Source: UBA7239 sp964509075 | GTDB lineage: Bacteria > Pseudomonadota > Gammaproteobacteria > Pseudomonadales > UBA7239 | DNA length: 64,000 nt | NCBI GenBank assembly: GCA_964509075.1 | Contig: CAZDWC010000005.1 | Coordinates: 124,001 to 188,000, forward strand | Direction: 5' to 3' | Shown here: piece by piece, positions 7,237 to 14,536 of the stretch | Layout: each line of letters starts with the position of its first letter | How positions within the stretch are numbered: the stretch's first letter is position 1 | The notes under the pieces: model-generated | What the model saw: only the letters and a program-made list of their open reading frames with translations | Databases searched by the model: none | Told to the model about the DNA's origin: nothing | Translations under genes and position numbers: made by a program

Positions 7237-8916
7237 TCAGAAAAATTCCCGCTGGATTTCAGACAGCGGTGACGGTTTGTAAGCGCGCAAGTGCAATTCC
7301 AGATTCGTCGCGATTTCCTTGCGCAGATCGGATGGCATCACGATCGACGAGATGGAACCGAGCGACAGCGCTTCGTTCGGGTTCATCAGTTCGCGTTCGT
7401 AACGTTGTGCGAGCAGGGCTTCTTCCTGCTTGCCCCAGGCTGCTGCCCCTTGCGGATCTTTGGCGGCGCGGGCTTTGACTTCGGCGCGAATCTTGCGCAC
7501 TTCATCCTTGTAAACAAACTCGACACCGGCCGGGCCCATGACCGCGAGGCGGGTGGTGGGCAGGGCGATGACGTGATCCGCGCCAGTCGGGTAGTTGTTG
7601 TATGACGCGTAGGCGCCGCCGAAAGCGTTGCGGATGATGACGAGGAAGCGCGGTGTGCGCAGATCGATAATTGCATCGAGCATGGCGCGGCCAGCTTGCA
7701 CAATACCGCCCATTTCCTGCTCGCGACCGGGCAGGAAGCCGGTGGTGTCTTCCATGAACATCACGGGGATATTGTAGAGATTGCAGAAGCGAATGAAGCG
7801 TGCATTTTTGTAGGCGGCTGCGATGTCGATTTGTCCGGACGCCACAGCGGAGTTGTTGGCCACAAAACCCACTACATTGCCGCCGATACGACCCAGTGCG
7901 CAAATGGTGTTGCGCGCGCGTTCCGGCTGGATTTCAAAGAAATCGCCGTGATCGCAAATCTGTTGAATGATGATGGCGATATCAAACGGCGTGTTGAAGC
8001 CGCTCGGTGAGTTGAAGGCTTTTTTCAGCAGGATGTCGATGTCCCAGGTCTTGCGGTCGATAGGATCAGACGTTGCGCGGAACGGCGCCATGGTTTCGTT
8101 GTTGGAGGGCAGGTAGCCCAACAGTTCGCGCACCAGATACAGCGCACTGGCTTCGTCCTGCACCACGAAATCGGTGACGCCCGATTGTGAGTGCACGGCC
8201 GGGCCGCCGAGTTCGTCTGGCGTTACATCTTCGCCGAGTACCGATTTCACCACGCCGGGGCCGGTGAGGCCGAAGAAGGTTTCATTGGGCTGGATGACGA
8301 AACTGCCCTGGCGCGGCAGATAAGAACCACCGCCGGCGTTGAAGCCGAACATGCACATTAAAGAGGGCACGCGACCGGAGAGTTTGCGCAGTGCAGTAAA
8401 TGCTTCCGCGTAGCCATCGAGACCGCCCACACCCGCGGGTACATAGGCACCTGCGGAATCGTTCATTCCGACCAAGGGGATACCGAGCTTGCCGGCCATC
8501 TTGAACAGGCGGGCCAGTTTGTCGCCGTTGGTGGCGTCCATGGAGCCGGCGCGCACGGTGAAATCGTGGCCATAAACGGCCACGTCGCGGCCGTTGACCT
8601 TGATGATGGCGGTGACCAGCGAGGCGCCGTCCAGATTCGGGCCCCAGTTCTGGTACAACACATTGGGTTCTACGCCGTGGTCGCAGAGTACCTGAATGCG
8701 TTCCCAGACCGTCATGCGCTTCTTAAGGTGCTGGCGCTGGGTGCTGGCTACCCCCGAGGCTTGTTTGGGGCGCTGGATCAGGTCATGTCCGGCTTTCAGC
8801 GTGGTTTCGTAGAGGCCGGGCTCGTAGCCGATCTGGCCGGGAATCATGAAAGAAACCTCGTCTGCCTGCGCAAACGGGTTCTTCAGGGAGGGAGATACGA
8901 GGGATGGCTTGGTCAT
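7237..8916 (-). CDS. Acyl-CoA carboxylase beta subunit (carboxyltransferase)
   Basis: Transfers the carboxyl group from biotin to an acyl-CoA. It has 559 residues, slightly longer than the usual 510-540 of propionyl-/acetyl-CoA carboxylase beta chains. Two crotonase-like halves are visible. The N-terminal half has GRDVAVYGHDFTVRAGSMDA, NDSAGAYVPAGVGGLDGYAE and FGFNAGGGSYLP. The C-terminal half has GRIGGNVVGFVANNSAVASGQID, FMEDTTGFLPGREQEMGGI, IIRNAFGGAYASYNN and VMGPAGVEFVY. The adjacent glycines that form the oxyanion pockets are present in both. The ATG at 8916 is the likely start. It is the first gene of a two-gene operon with the biotin-carrying subunit. Whether the natural substrate is acetyl-, propionyl- or a longer acyl-CoA is unclear. 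Confidence 0.92.
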   Translation of the reverse strand: MTKPSLVSPSLKNPFAQADEVSFMIPGQIGYEPGLYETTLKAGHDLIQRPKQASGVASTQRQHLKKRMTVWERIQVLCDHGVEPNVLYQNWGPNLDGASLVTAIIKVNGRDVAVYGHDFTVRAGSMDATNGDKLARLFKMAGKLGIPLVGMNDSAGAYVPAGVGGLDGYAEAFTALRKLSGRVPSLMCMFGFNAGGGSYLPRQGSFVIQPNETFFGLTGPGVVKSVLGEDVTPDELGGPAVHSQSGVTDFVVQDEASALYLVRELLGYLPSNNETMAPFRATSDPIDRKTWDIDILLKKAFNSPSGFNTPFDIAIIIQQICDHGDFFEIQPERARNTICALGRIGGNVVGFVANNSAVASGQIDIAAAYKNARFIRFCNLYNIPVMFMEDTTGFLPGREQEMGGIVQAGRAMLDAIIDLRTPRFLVIIRNAFGGAYASYNNYPTGADHVIALPTTRLAVMGPAGVEFVYKDEVRKIRAEVKARAAKDPQGAAAWGKQEEALLAQRYERELMNPNEALSLGSISSIVMPSDLRKEIATNLELHLRAYKPSPLSEIQREFF

Positions 8917-8992
8917 GAATGCCCCATGGTTAGCTTGGAAATCGTCAGCTCGAAAGCAGCTATATAAAAAGACGCGAAACGATACTTTCTCA

Positions 8993-9001
8993 GGGGGGGG
9001 G
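8993..9001 (+). repeat. 9-G homopolymer upstream of repeat protein 1
   Basis: Nine consecutive guanines lie 252 bases before the start of the 9253 gene and 77 bases before the leftward carboxyltransferase gene. Tracts of this length are prone to slippage in replication. It is one of only two G-runs longer than six that I saw in the window; the other lies upstream of the related 25801 gene. Confidence 0.9.
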
Positions 9002-9152
9002 AGTCAATGTGAAATAGGGCTTCCGTGGGATGCCTGCCTGTGCTTGTGCAGGGTGTAACTGGCCAGTGGATGGGGTTGTCATGTAGTAAAAAAACCAACA
9101 ATTTCATGCTCCTGCCAACATTGGTAGTTTTGGTGCAGACGTACGATATTTG

Positions 9153-9168
9153 TTTGACGCGCATCACA
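9153..9168 (+). promoter_or_regulatory. Possible CRP-like operator upstream of repeat protein 1
   Basis: TTTGA-N6-TCACA matches the CRP consensus TGTGA-N6-TCACA with one mismatch in the left half. It lies 85 bases before the ATG at 9253. This is a weak, single-site match, and no crp gene is in view. Confidence 0.3.
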
Positions 9169-9252
9169 ATTTGCGGCAAGGTGACTAGGCGATAACAAAG
9201 AAAAGAATGTCCTGCCAGCAGGGCTATAAAAACAATCAGTGCGGAGGCGCTT

Positions 9253-12200
9253 ATGGATATTGGCAAGATCAAAGCATATTCACGGTTTTCAAGAGCTCTC
9301 TTTCGGTTTTCACTTTCAACGGTGTTGGTGCTGCCTTCGCAGCTTTGGGCTGCAGACGGCGCACTGGATACTTCATTTGGCGCGAATGGCAAGGTTGTCT
9401 CTGCATTGGGTACGGGTGCCGATGTGATAAATGCATCGGTGCTGCAAACTGATGGCAAGATTGTGGTGGGTGGGTCGAGTTATACCGGATCCAAAACCGA
9501 TTTCGCGCTGGTGCGCTACAACAGCAATGGTTCGCTTGATACCAGCTTTGGTACGGGTGGGGTAGTGACAACGGCCATCGGAACCGGTACTGACGTGATT
9601 AACGCCTTAACACTGCAAAGTGATGGCAAGCTAGTGGCAGTAGGCAACACCGGCAGCGACACCGTCATTGCGCGCTATACCAGCGCAGGTCAGCTGGATA
9701 CGAGTTTCGGAACGGGAGGCAAGGTTGTTCAGAATTTGAGTGGTTTAGGCGCAGGAGAATCGCTCGATGCGGTGATTCAGCAGTCTGATGGGAAGTTGGT
9801 AGCTGCAGGTTTTGTGGTTACGGGCACTGTACTGTCTGCGACCCCTAATGCTTTTGTAGTGCGTTTTCTCAGTAGTGGAGCGCTGGATACGACATTTGGC
9901 ACATCAGGGAAATTGTTGATTCCAATCACAACAAACTATCAGGTGTTTACTCTGGTTCAACAGAGTGACAGTAAGTTGGTGCTGGCGGGAGGAAGTGCAG
10001 CATTTCTGGTTGCGCGGGTGACAAGTGCAGGCGTGATGGATTCCACATTTGGGGTCAATGGCAAGGTGTTGACAGATATCGGCACTGGCAATGATGTGGC
10101 GCGAAAACTGCTTGTGCAAACTGATGGCAAGTTTGTGGTGGGTGGTTCTGCATCGTCGGGAAATAATGATTTTGCGGTAGTGCGATATAACAGCAATGGT
10201 TCACTCGATACCAGTTTCAATGCTACCGGCAAGCTGGTTACGGCAATCACAGCCGGAAGCGATGTTATTTACGATCTCGAATTGCAGTCTGATGGTAAAT
10301 ATGTGGCTGCGGGAGCGTCTAGCACGGGAGGTAGCGATCTGGATTTCACTGTTGTGCGTTATAACAACGATGGCTCTCTCGATAGCAGCTTTGGGGCGGC
10401 GGGAGCCGTTGTTACGGCTATAGGTGCGGCAGCCGATGTCGGTAAAGCCTTGCTGATTCAAAGTGACAAGAAATTAGTTTTGGCGGGTATTAGCAATAAT
10501 GGTAGCGACAATGACTTCGCACTGGTGCGCTATAACGTCACGATACTGATAGATACCGATGGTGACGGTGTTGCGGACAATGTAGATAACTGTGCGGCTG
10601 TTGCCAATGCCGCGCAAATCAATACGGACGGTGACTCCCTGGGAGATGCTTGTGATACCGATGATGATAACGATGCTGTTGCGGATACATCCGATAAATT
10701 TCCTTTGAATGCAGCGGCATCATCCGATAGTGACAACGATGGCTATCCCGGAAGCTGGAATGCTTCCTGTAATACTGCCTGTCAGACGAGTTCAGGTTTA
10801 AGTCTTGATAATTGTGCGTCTGTTGCCAATGCGGATCAATTGAACACCGATGGTGATAGTTATGGCAATGTCTGTGACAGCGATGATGACAATGATGGTG
10901 TGGTAGATACCTCGGATGTTTTTCCGCTGGATCCCACTGAATCGGCAGACTCTGACGGTGATGGCATCGGTGATAACGCCGACGTCGATAGCGACAATGA
11001 TACTGTGGCAGATGATGTTGATAATTGTCCTGCTGTGAGCAATGTCGATCAGGCGGATATGGATGGCGATCATGTCGGTGATGTTTGTGATCCGGATAAA
11101 GATGGTGATGGTGTTGCGAATGCGACTGACAAGTTTCCGTCGAATCCCAATGAAAGCGCGGATGCCGATAATGATGGTATTGGCGATAATGCAGACGCGG
11201 ACGATGACAGTGATGGTGTTGCAGATGCAAATGACAACTGCCCGCTGATTGCTAATACCGGGCAGCAAAATGCAGACGGTGACGCACAGGGTGATGTTTG
11301 CGACACGGATGACGACAATGACGGCGTGCTGGATGCTTCGGATAAATTTCCGCTCATTTTTGCAGCTTCATCGGACTCGGATAATGATGGCTATCCAGGC
11401 AGCTGGACAGCAGGTTGTGATGCAGCGTGTCAATCATCTTCCGGCCTGGTGCTGGACAATTGTCCGACAACCAGCAATGCGAATCAGTTGAATACAGATG
11501 GTGATACCCAGGGTGATGCCTGTGATGCCGATGACGATAATGATGGTGTTTTAGATGGCAGTGATGCGTTTCCGTTGAATCCCGCAGAGACCATTGATAC
11601 CGATCATGATGGTGTGGGCAATAATGCCGATCCGGATGATGACGGTGATAACGTTATGGATGTTGTTGATAACTGCGCGCTGACCAGCAATGCCGATCAG
11701 GCAAACATGGACGGTGATGCCTTCGGCAATGTTTGCGATGCTGATCGGGATGGTGATGGTGTTGCCAACACAACCGACAAGTTTCCGGATAATCCTGCTG
11801 AGGCCATTGATACCGACAACGATGGAATCGGCAACAACAGTGATCCGGATGATGACGGTGACGGTGTTGCGGATGTGAGTGATAACTGCCCATTGATCAG
11901 CAATGCCGATCAGCTCAACACGGATAGTGATGGCAGTGGTGATGTGTGTGATGGTTGGCCAAAAATTGCGCCTTATGCACTTGAAGCTGATGCGGATAAA
12001 GACACATTGCCGGATTCATGGGAATCCGCAAACGGTCGGGATCCAGCAGTGGCGGATTACTGGGTTGCCGTACAGGCAACAAGTGCATCGACAGCGAACT
12101 TTTGTGCAAAAACGGATAATGGTACTGTGTGCTGGGACAGGCTTGGCAATCCTTTGGTGATCACGCCAATTACGCCGGCTGCATTCAGCTATAACAATGT

Positions 12201-12837
12201 GCAGCTGGCGCAGGGCTTCGGCACTGGTTGCAGTGGTGAAAGTGGCCATGTGCGGCAAACTTGCGCGGTCACACAAAATGTTTTGACGTGTACGACTGTG
12301 CATACATATGCCTGGGCAAATCGCTATACGTATTACGACTCCTATGGTAATCCGTATCAGGGGTGTACGACCGGTTACTCTTCAACAAATTACAGCGATA
12401 GTTTCTTGCTGGATGGTATCAAGCAAGTGTCCGCCAGTAATGGTTATATCTGTGCTTTAGACAACGCAGGTATTCATTGTTATAACAGCTATCAATCGTC
12501 TAGCTTACGCCCCATTGCAATGACCTTGCCGGCTGCGGTTGTGATCAATAGTGACGGTGACAGTGTGGTTCGCGCACAGGATGCCAATGATTTGGATAAG
12601 CTGAACCCATGGTTTGATGAAGACGGCGATGGTATTCACGATCTGGTTGATGCATTCCCCAACGACACCGATAACGATGGTCAAACCAACGACGTGGACG
12701 GTGATGACGATGGCGATGGTGTGCCGGACGGTGTGGATGCCGCACCGCTGGATGGTTCAGATCATTCTGAAATCATTCTGCCTTTCAACGGCGGCTACCA
12801 GGGTGGTGCAGTGACGGAACGTTCTGCACGGCAATAA
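9253..12837 (+). CDS. Secreted delta-60 / thrombospondin type 3 repeat protein (repeat protein 1)
   Basis: Large exported protein of 1194 residues. A signal peptide (basic start, hydrophobic LSTVLVLPSQLWA, cleavage after about residue 33) is followed by seven delta-60-type units, each beginning with L-D-T-S-F-G-x-x-G-K-V, up to about residue 430. An Asp-rich array of thrombospondin type 3 calcium-binding repeats (DTDGDGVADNVDNC type) runs to about residue 900. Two RCC1-like pieces follow (FCAKTDNGTVCWDRLG and YICALDNAGIHCYN), and a last Asp-rich block (1115-1165) precedes the tail. The tail ends in NGGYQGGAVTERSARQ, resembling that of the protein at 25801. No outer-membrane anchor or known sorting domain is visible. 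GGAGG precedes the ATG. The likely role, adhesin or matrix protein, is inference. Confidence 0.85.
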   Translation: MDIGKIKAYSRFSRALFRFSLSTVLVLPSQLWAADGALDTSFGANGKVVSALGTGADVINASVLQTDGKIVVGGSSYTGSKTDFALVRYNSNGSLDTSFGTGGVVTTAIGTGTDVINALTLQSDGKLVAVGNTGSDTVIARYTSAGQLDTSFGTGGKVVQNLSGLGAGESLDAVIQQSDGKLVAAGFVVTGTVLSATPNAFVVRFLSSGALDTTFGTSGKLLIPITTNYQVFTLVQQSDSKLVLAGGSAAFLVARVTSAGVMDSTFGVNGKVLTDIGTGNDVARKLLVQTDGKFVVGGSASSGNNDFAVVRYNSNGSLDTSFNATGKLVTAITAGSDVIYDLELQSDGKYVAAGASSTGGSDLDFTVVRYNNDGSLDSSFGAAGAVVTAIGAAADVGKALLIQSDKKLVLAGISNNGSDNDFALVRYNVTILIDTDGDGVADNVDNCAAVANAAQINTDGDSLGDACDTDDDNDAVADTSDKFPLNAAASSDSDNDGYPGSWNASCNTACQTSSGLSLDNCASVANADQLNTDGDSYGNVCDSDDDNDGVVDTSDVFPLDPTESADSDGDGIGDNADVDSDNDTVADDVDNCPAVSNVDQADMDGDHVGDVCDPDKDGDGVANATDKFPSNPNESADADNDGIGDNADADDDSDGVADANDNCPLIANTGQQNADGDAQGDVCDTDDDNDGVLDASDKFPLIFAASSDSDNDGYPGSWTAGCDAACQSSSGLVLDNCPTTSNANQLNTDGDTQGDACDADDDNDGVLDGSDAFPLNPAETIDTDHDGVGNNADPDDDGDNVMDVVDNCALTSNADQANMDGDAFGNVCDADRDGDGVANTTDKFPDNPAEAIDTDNDGIGNNSDPDDDGDGVADVSDNCPLISNADQLNTDSDGSGDVCDGWPKIAPYALEADADKDTLPDSWESANGRDPAVADYWVAVQATSASTANFCAKTDNGTVCWDRLGNPLVITPITPAAFSYNNVQLAQGFGTGCSGESGHVRQTCAVTQNVLTCTTVHTYAWANRYTYYDSYGNPYQGCTTGYSSTNYSDSFLLDGIKQVSASNGYICALDNAGIHCYNSYQSSSLRPIAMTLPAAVVINSDGDSVVRAQDANDLDKLNPWFDEDGDGIHDLVDAFPNDTDNDGQTNDVDGDDDGDGVPDGVDAAPLDGSDHSEIILPFNGGYQGGAVTERSARQ
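10546..11952 (+). repeat. Thrombospondin type 3 coding repeat array in repeat protein 1
   Basis: The coding DNA repeats GATGGTGATGGTGTTGC-like units many times, each encoding D-x-D-x-D-G calcium-loop motifs that end in DNC or VCD. Two units (about 10726-10880 and 11368-11530) carry a distinct Cys-bearing insert, SW-A-C-xxx-CQ-SSGL-LDNC. The array is degenerate at DNA level and is not a CRISPR. Confidence 0.85.
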
Positions 12838-12845
12838 GCGATAGG

Positions 12846-13655
12846 TCAGGCTGGGCCCTGCTGCTCCCGCAGGGCCTTTTCCCTTGCCACCACCTGCTGG
12901 GTGCCGGTGAGAATGCCGCGCAGGATGTTGAGCTCCATCTGATCCGGGCGGATGCGGAAGAACAAGCGGCGCAGGCGCGCCATGGTCTGGCGCGGGTTTT
13001 CGCGTTTGTGGAAGCCGATGTCAACCATCGTTTGTTCCAGATGTTGGAAGTAGTACTCCAGTTCTTCCGTCTTGGCCGGGGCGATATCCCAGTCGGCCCA
13101 GGCTGGCTTGGCTGGGATCTCTGTCTGCGTTAATGCCGCCTGCCTTATTTCATAGGCGACGACTTGTACTGCAGTGGCCAGATTCAGCGCGCTGTACACA
13201 GGATTGGCTGGGATGTGCAGGTGGGCGTGGCAGCGTTGCAGTTCTTCATTGGTCAGGCCGCGGTCTTCCCGGCCGAAAAGGACGGCGACCGGGGTGCTGG
13301 CAGCGGCAGCTTCTTGCACGGCAAGTTCGCCGGCTTCACGCACGGTGTGCAAGGGCCAGGGAATGGCGCGTTCGCGGGCGCTGGTGCCTAGCACCAGACC
13401 GCAGTCCCCGATAGCCTCTTCCAGTGTGTTGACCACGCGGGTGTTGTCCAGCACATCGAGGGCGTGGCCCGCGCGCCACACGGCTTTCTCGGCCGGAAAT
13501 TGCTGGGGCTGCATCAGTACCAGTTGCGACAAGCCCATGTTTTTCATGGCGCGGGCCGTAGCGCCGATATTGCCGGGGTGCTGGGTGTTGATCAGCACAA
13601 TGCGGATATTGGCGAGCAGGCTGGCGAGCGGGTCTGTGGGAGGTGTGCTGGTCAT
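12846..13655 (-). CDS. trmJ: tRNA (cytidine/uridine-2'-O-)-methyltransferase TrmJ
   Basis: SPOUT-fold methyltransferase that methylates the 2'-O of nucleotide 32 in the anticodon loop of several tRNAs. It has 269 residues, near the family length. Seen are the N-terminal RIVLINTQHPGNIGATARAMKNMG (motif 1, with the conserved N-x-G-A-x-R), the SAM-binding knot VAVLFGREDRGLTNEEL (motif 2) and PVYSALNLATAVQVVAYE (motif 3). The C-terminal extension EYYFQHLEQTMVDIGF is the TrmJ-specific part. The ATG at 13655 fits. It converges with the repeat protein gene, whose probable terminator hairpin lies inside the last codons of trmJ. Confidence 0.95.
   Translation of the reverse strand: MTSTPPTDPLASLLANIRIVLINTQHPGNIGATARAMKNMGLSQLVLMQPQQFPAEKAVWRAGHALDVLDNTRVVNTLEEAIGDCGLVLGTSARERAIPWPLHTVREAGELAVQEAAAASTPVAVLFGREDRGLTNEELQRCHAHLHIPANPVYSALNLATAVQVVAYEIRQAALTQTEIPAKPAWADWDIAPAKTEELEYYFQHLEQTMVDIGFHKRENPRQTMARLRRLFFRIRPDQMELNILRGILTGTQQVVAREKALREQQGPA
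12854..12880 (+). terminator. Rho-independent terminator of repeat protein 1, inside the trmJ 3' end
   Basis: GGCCCTGC pairs with GCAGGGCC around a 7-base loop and is followed by TTTT on the plus strand, 17 bases after the stop of the 9253 gene. The same bases encode the last codons of trmJ on the other strand, so one stretch serves two purposes. Confidence 0.75.
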
Positions 13656-13766
13656 GCAGTGGCTGGCTGGTTTGGGCAGGGAGGGGCGGCGCAGTCTAGC
13701 AGAAGATGCTATTGTCAGAACTATTGCCGAGGGCCTGATTTAATTCAGCAGCAGGTCTTTGCGGGC

Positions 13767-13795
13767 TTGCCTATGTCCTTGGCTTTTCTTATAAT
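13767..13795 (+). promoter_or_regulatory. Sigma-70 promoter of rplU-rpmA
   Basis: TTGCCT (13767-13772), 17 bases, then a perfect TATAAT (13790-13795), 53 bases before the rplU start. This is one of the strongest promoter matches in the window, as expected for ribosomal protein genes. Confidence 0.85.
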
Positions 13796-13848
13796 GCGCG
13801 CCCTTCAGCCCCCAGTCATAGCGGGGCGAACGTTTGGAGTGAACGAAA

Positions 13849-14160
13849 ATGTACGCGGTTATCGAGACTGGTGGCAAGCAACACCGGGTAGTAGAAGGCG
13901 AAGTTCTCAATGTCGAGTTGCTGGAAGCAGCAGCAGGCGACAAGATTGATTTCAATGAAGTGCTGATGGTAGGCACGGGTGCAGACGTCAAGATCGGCGC
14001 GCCGTTCGTCGCCGGCGGCAAGGTTTCTGCAGAAGTGGTAGGCCACGGCCGCGCCGACAAGATCCACGTGATCAAATTCCGTCGTCGCAAGCACTTCCGC
14101 AAGCAGATGGGCCACCGCCAGTGGTTCACCCAGATCAAGATCACGGCCATCAGCGCCTGA
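13849..14160 (+). CDS. rplU: 50S ribosomal protein L21
   Basis: Large-subunit ribosomal protein that binds 23S rRNA. It has 103 residues, the standard length. It starts MYAVIETGGKQHRV and contains the L21 signature near the C-terminus (KFRRRKHFRKQMGHRQ-FTQIKI). It is first in the usual rplU-rpmA pair, preceded by a strong promoter, with rpmA starting 35 bases after its stop. Confidence 0.98.
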   Translation: MYAVIETGGKQHRVVEGEVLNVELLEAAAGDKIDFNEVLMVGTGADVKIGAPFVAGGKVSAEVVGHGRADKIHVIKFRRRKHFRKQMGHRQWFTQIKITAISA

Positions 14161-14195
14161 TCAACCGTTAAAAAGTTTTAGTGGGGTAAAGACTC

Positions 14196-14453
14196 ATGGC
14201 ACACAAGAAAGCAGGCGGTAGTACTCGCAACGGTCGCGACTCGCAGGCCAAGCGCCTCGGCGTGAAACTGTTCGGCGGCCAGCAAGCCGTTGCCGGCAAC
14301 ATTATCGTGCGTCAGCGCGGCACTGAATACCACGCTGGCGAAAATGTCGGCATGGGCACCGACCACACACTGTTTGCCACTGCAGACGGTCAGGTCAAGT
14401 TCGAAATCAAGGGTAAAAACAACCGCCGCTTCGTGAGCGTGGTTGCTGCCTGA
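14196..14453 (+). CDS. rpmA: 50S ribosomal protein L27
   Basis: Ribosomal protein near the peptidyl-transferase centre. It has 85 residues, the standard length. It begins MAHKKAGGSTRNGRDSQ directly at the mature N-terminus, so there is no cleavable Firmicutes-type leader, and contains the L27 signature GNIIVRQRGTEYHAG. GGGG-type ribosome site upstream. A strong terminator follows at 14475. Confidence 0.98.
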   Translation: MAHKKAGGSTRNGRDSQAKRLGVKLFGGQQAVAGNIIVRQRGTEYHAGENVGMGTDHTLFATADGQVKFEIKGKNNRRFVSVVAA

Positions 14454-14474
14454 TTACAGGTAGTGCCTTGAAAA

Positions 14475-14498
14475 AGCCCCGCCCTGCGGGGCTTTTTT
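14475..14498 (+). terminator. Rho-independent terminator after rpmA
   Basis: AGCCCCGC pairs with GCGGGGCT around a 2-3 base loop and is followed by six Ts. It separates the ribosomal pair from obg, which may still receive read-through. Confidence 0.9.
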
Positions 14499-14536
14499 GT
14501 TTTACTCTGTAGTACTTCTGTTCCGGAAATCGTGTC

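Larger units (their letters stand above)
8917..9252. other. 336-bp divergent intergenic region (carboxylase operon / repeat protein 1)
   Basis: No convincing gene lies here. It must hold the promoters of the leftward carboxylase operon and the rightward repeat protein. Seen are an AT-rich TATATAAAAA patch at 8961-8970, a 9-G tract at 8993-9001, a TGTGAAAT patch just after it, and an imperfect CRP-like site TTTGA-N6-TCACA at 9153-9168. A GGAGG ribosome site at 9243-9247 precedes the ATG at 9253. No promoter here is close to consensus. Confidence 0.6.

Noticed and set aside
9000..9252. Possible c-di-GMP riboswitch in the leader of repeat protein 1
   Set aside because: I compared the leader with the GEMM core pattern and could not find the conserved stems or the tetraloop receptor.
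8913..9458. Minus-strand frame of 181 codons across the divergent region
   Set aside because: It overlaps the starts of two well-supported genes, shows no domain, and is rich in low-complexity Ser/Ala from the antisense of the repeat gene.
10619..11230. Long minus-strand frame rich in His and Tyr opposite the thrombospondin-3 array
   Set aside because: It is the antisense of GAT/GGT repeats, so composition alone makes it open; no start signals or known motif.
10546..11952. Possible CRISPR or tandem DNA repeat array
   Set aside because: The repeats are in frame, degenerate at third codon positions, have no spacers of fixed length, and encode calcium-binding loops.
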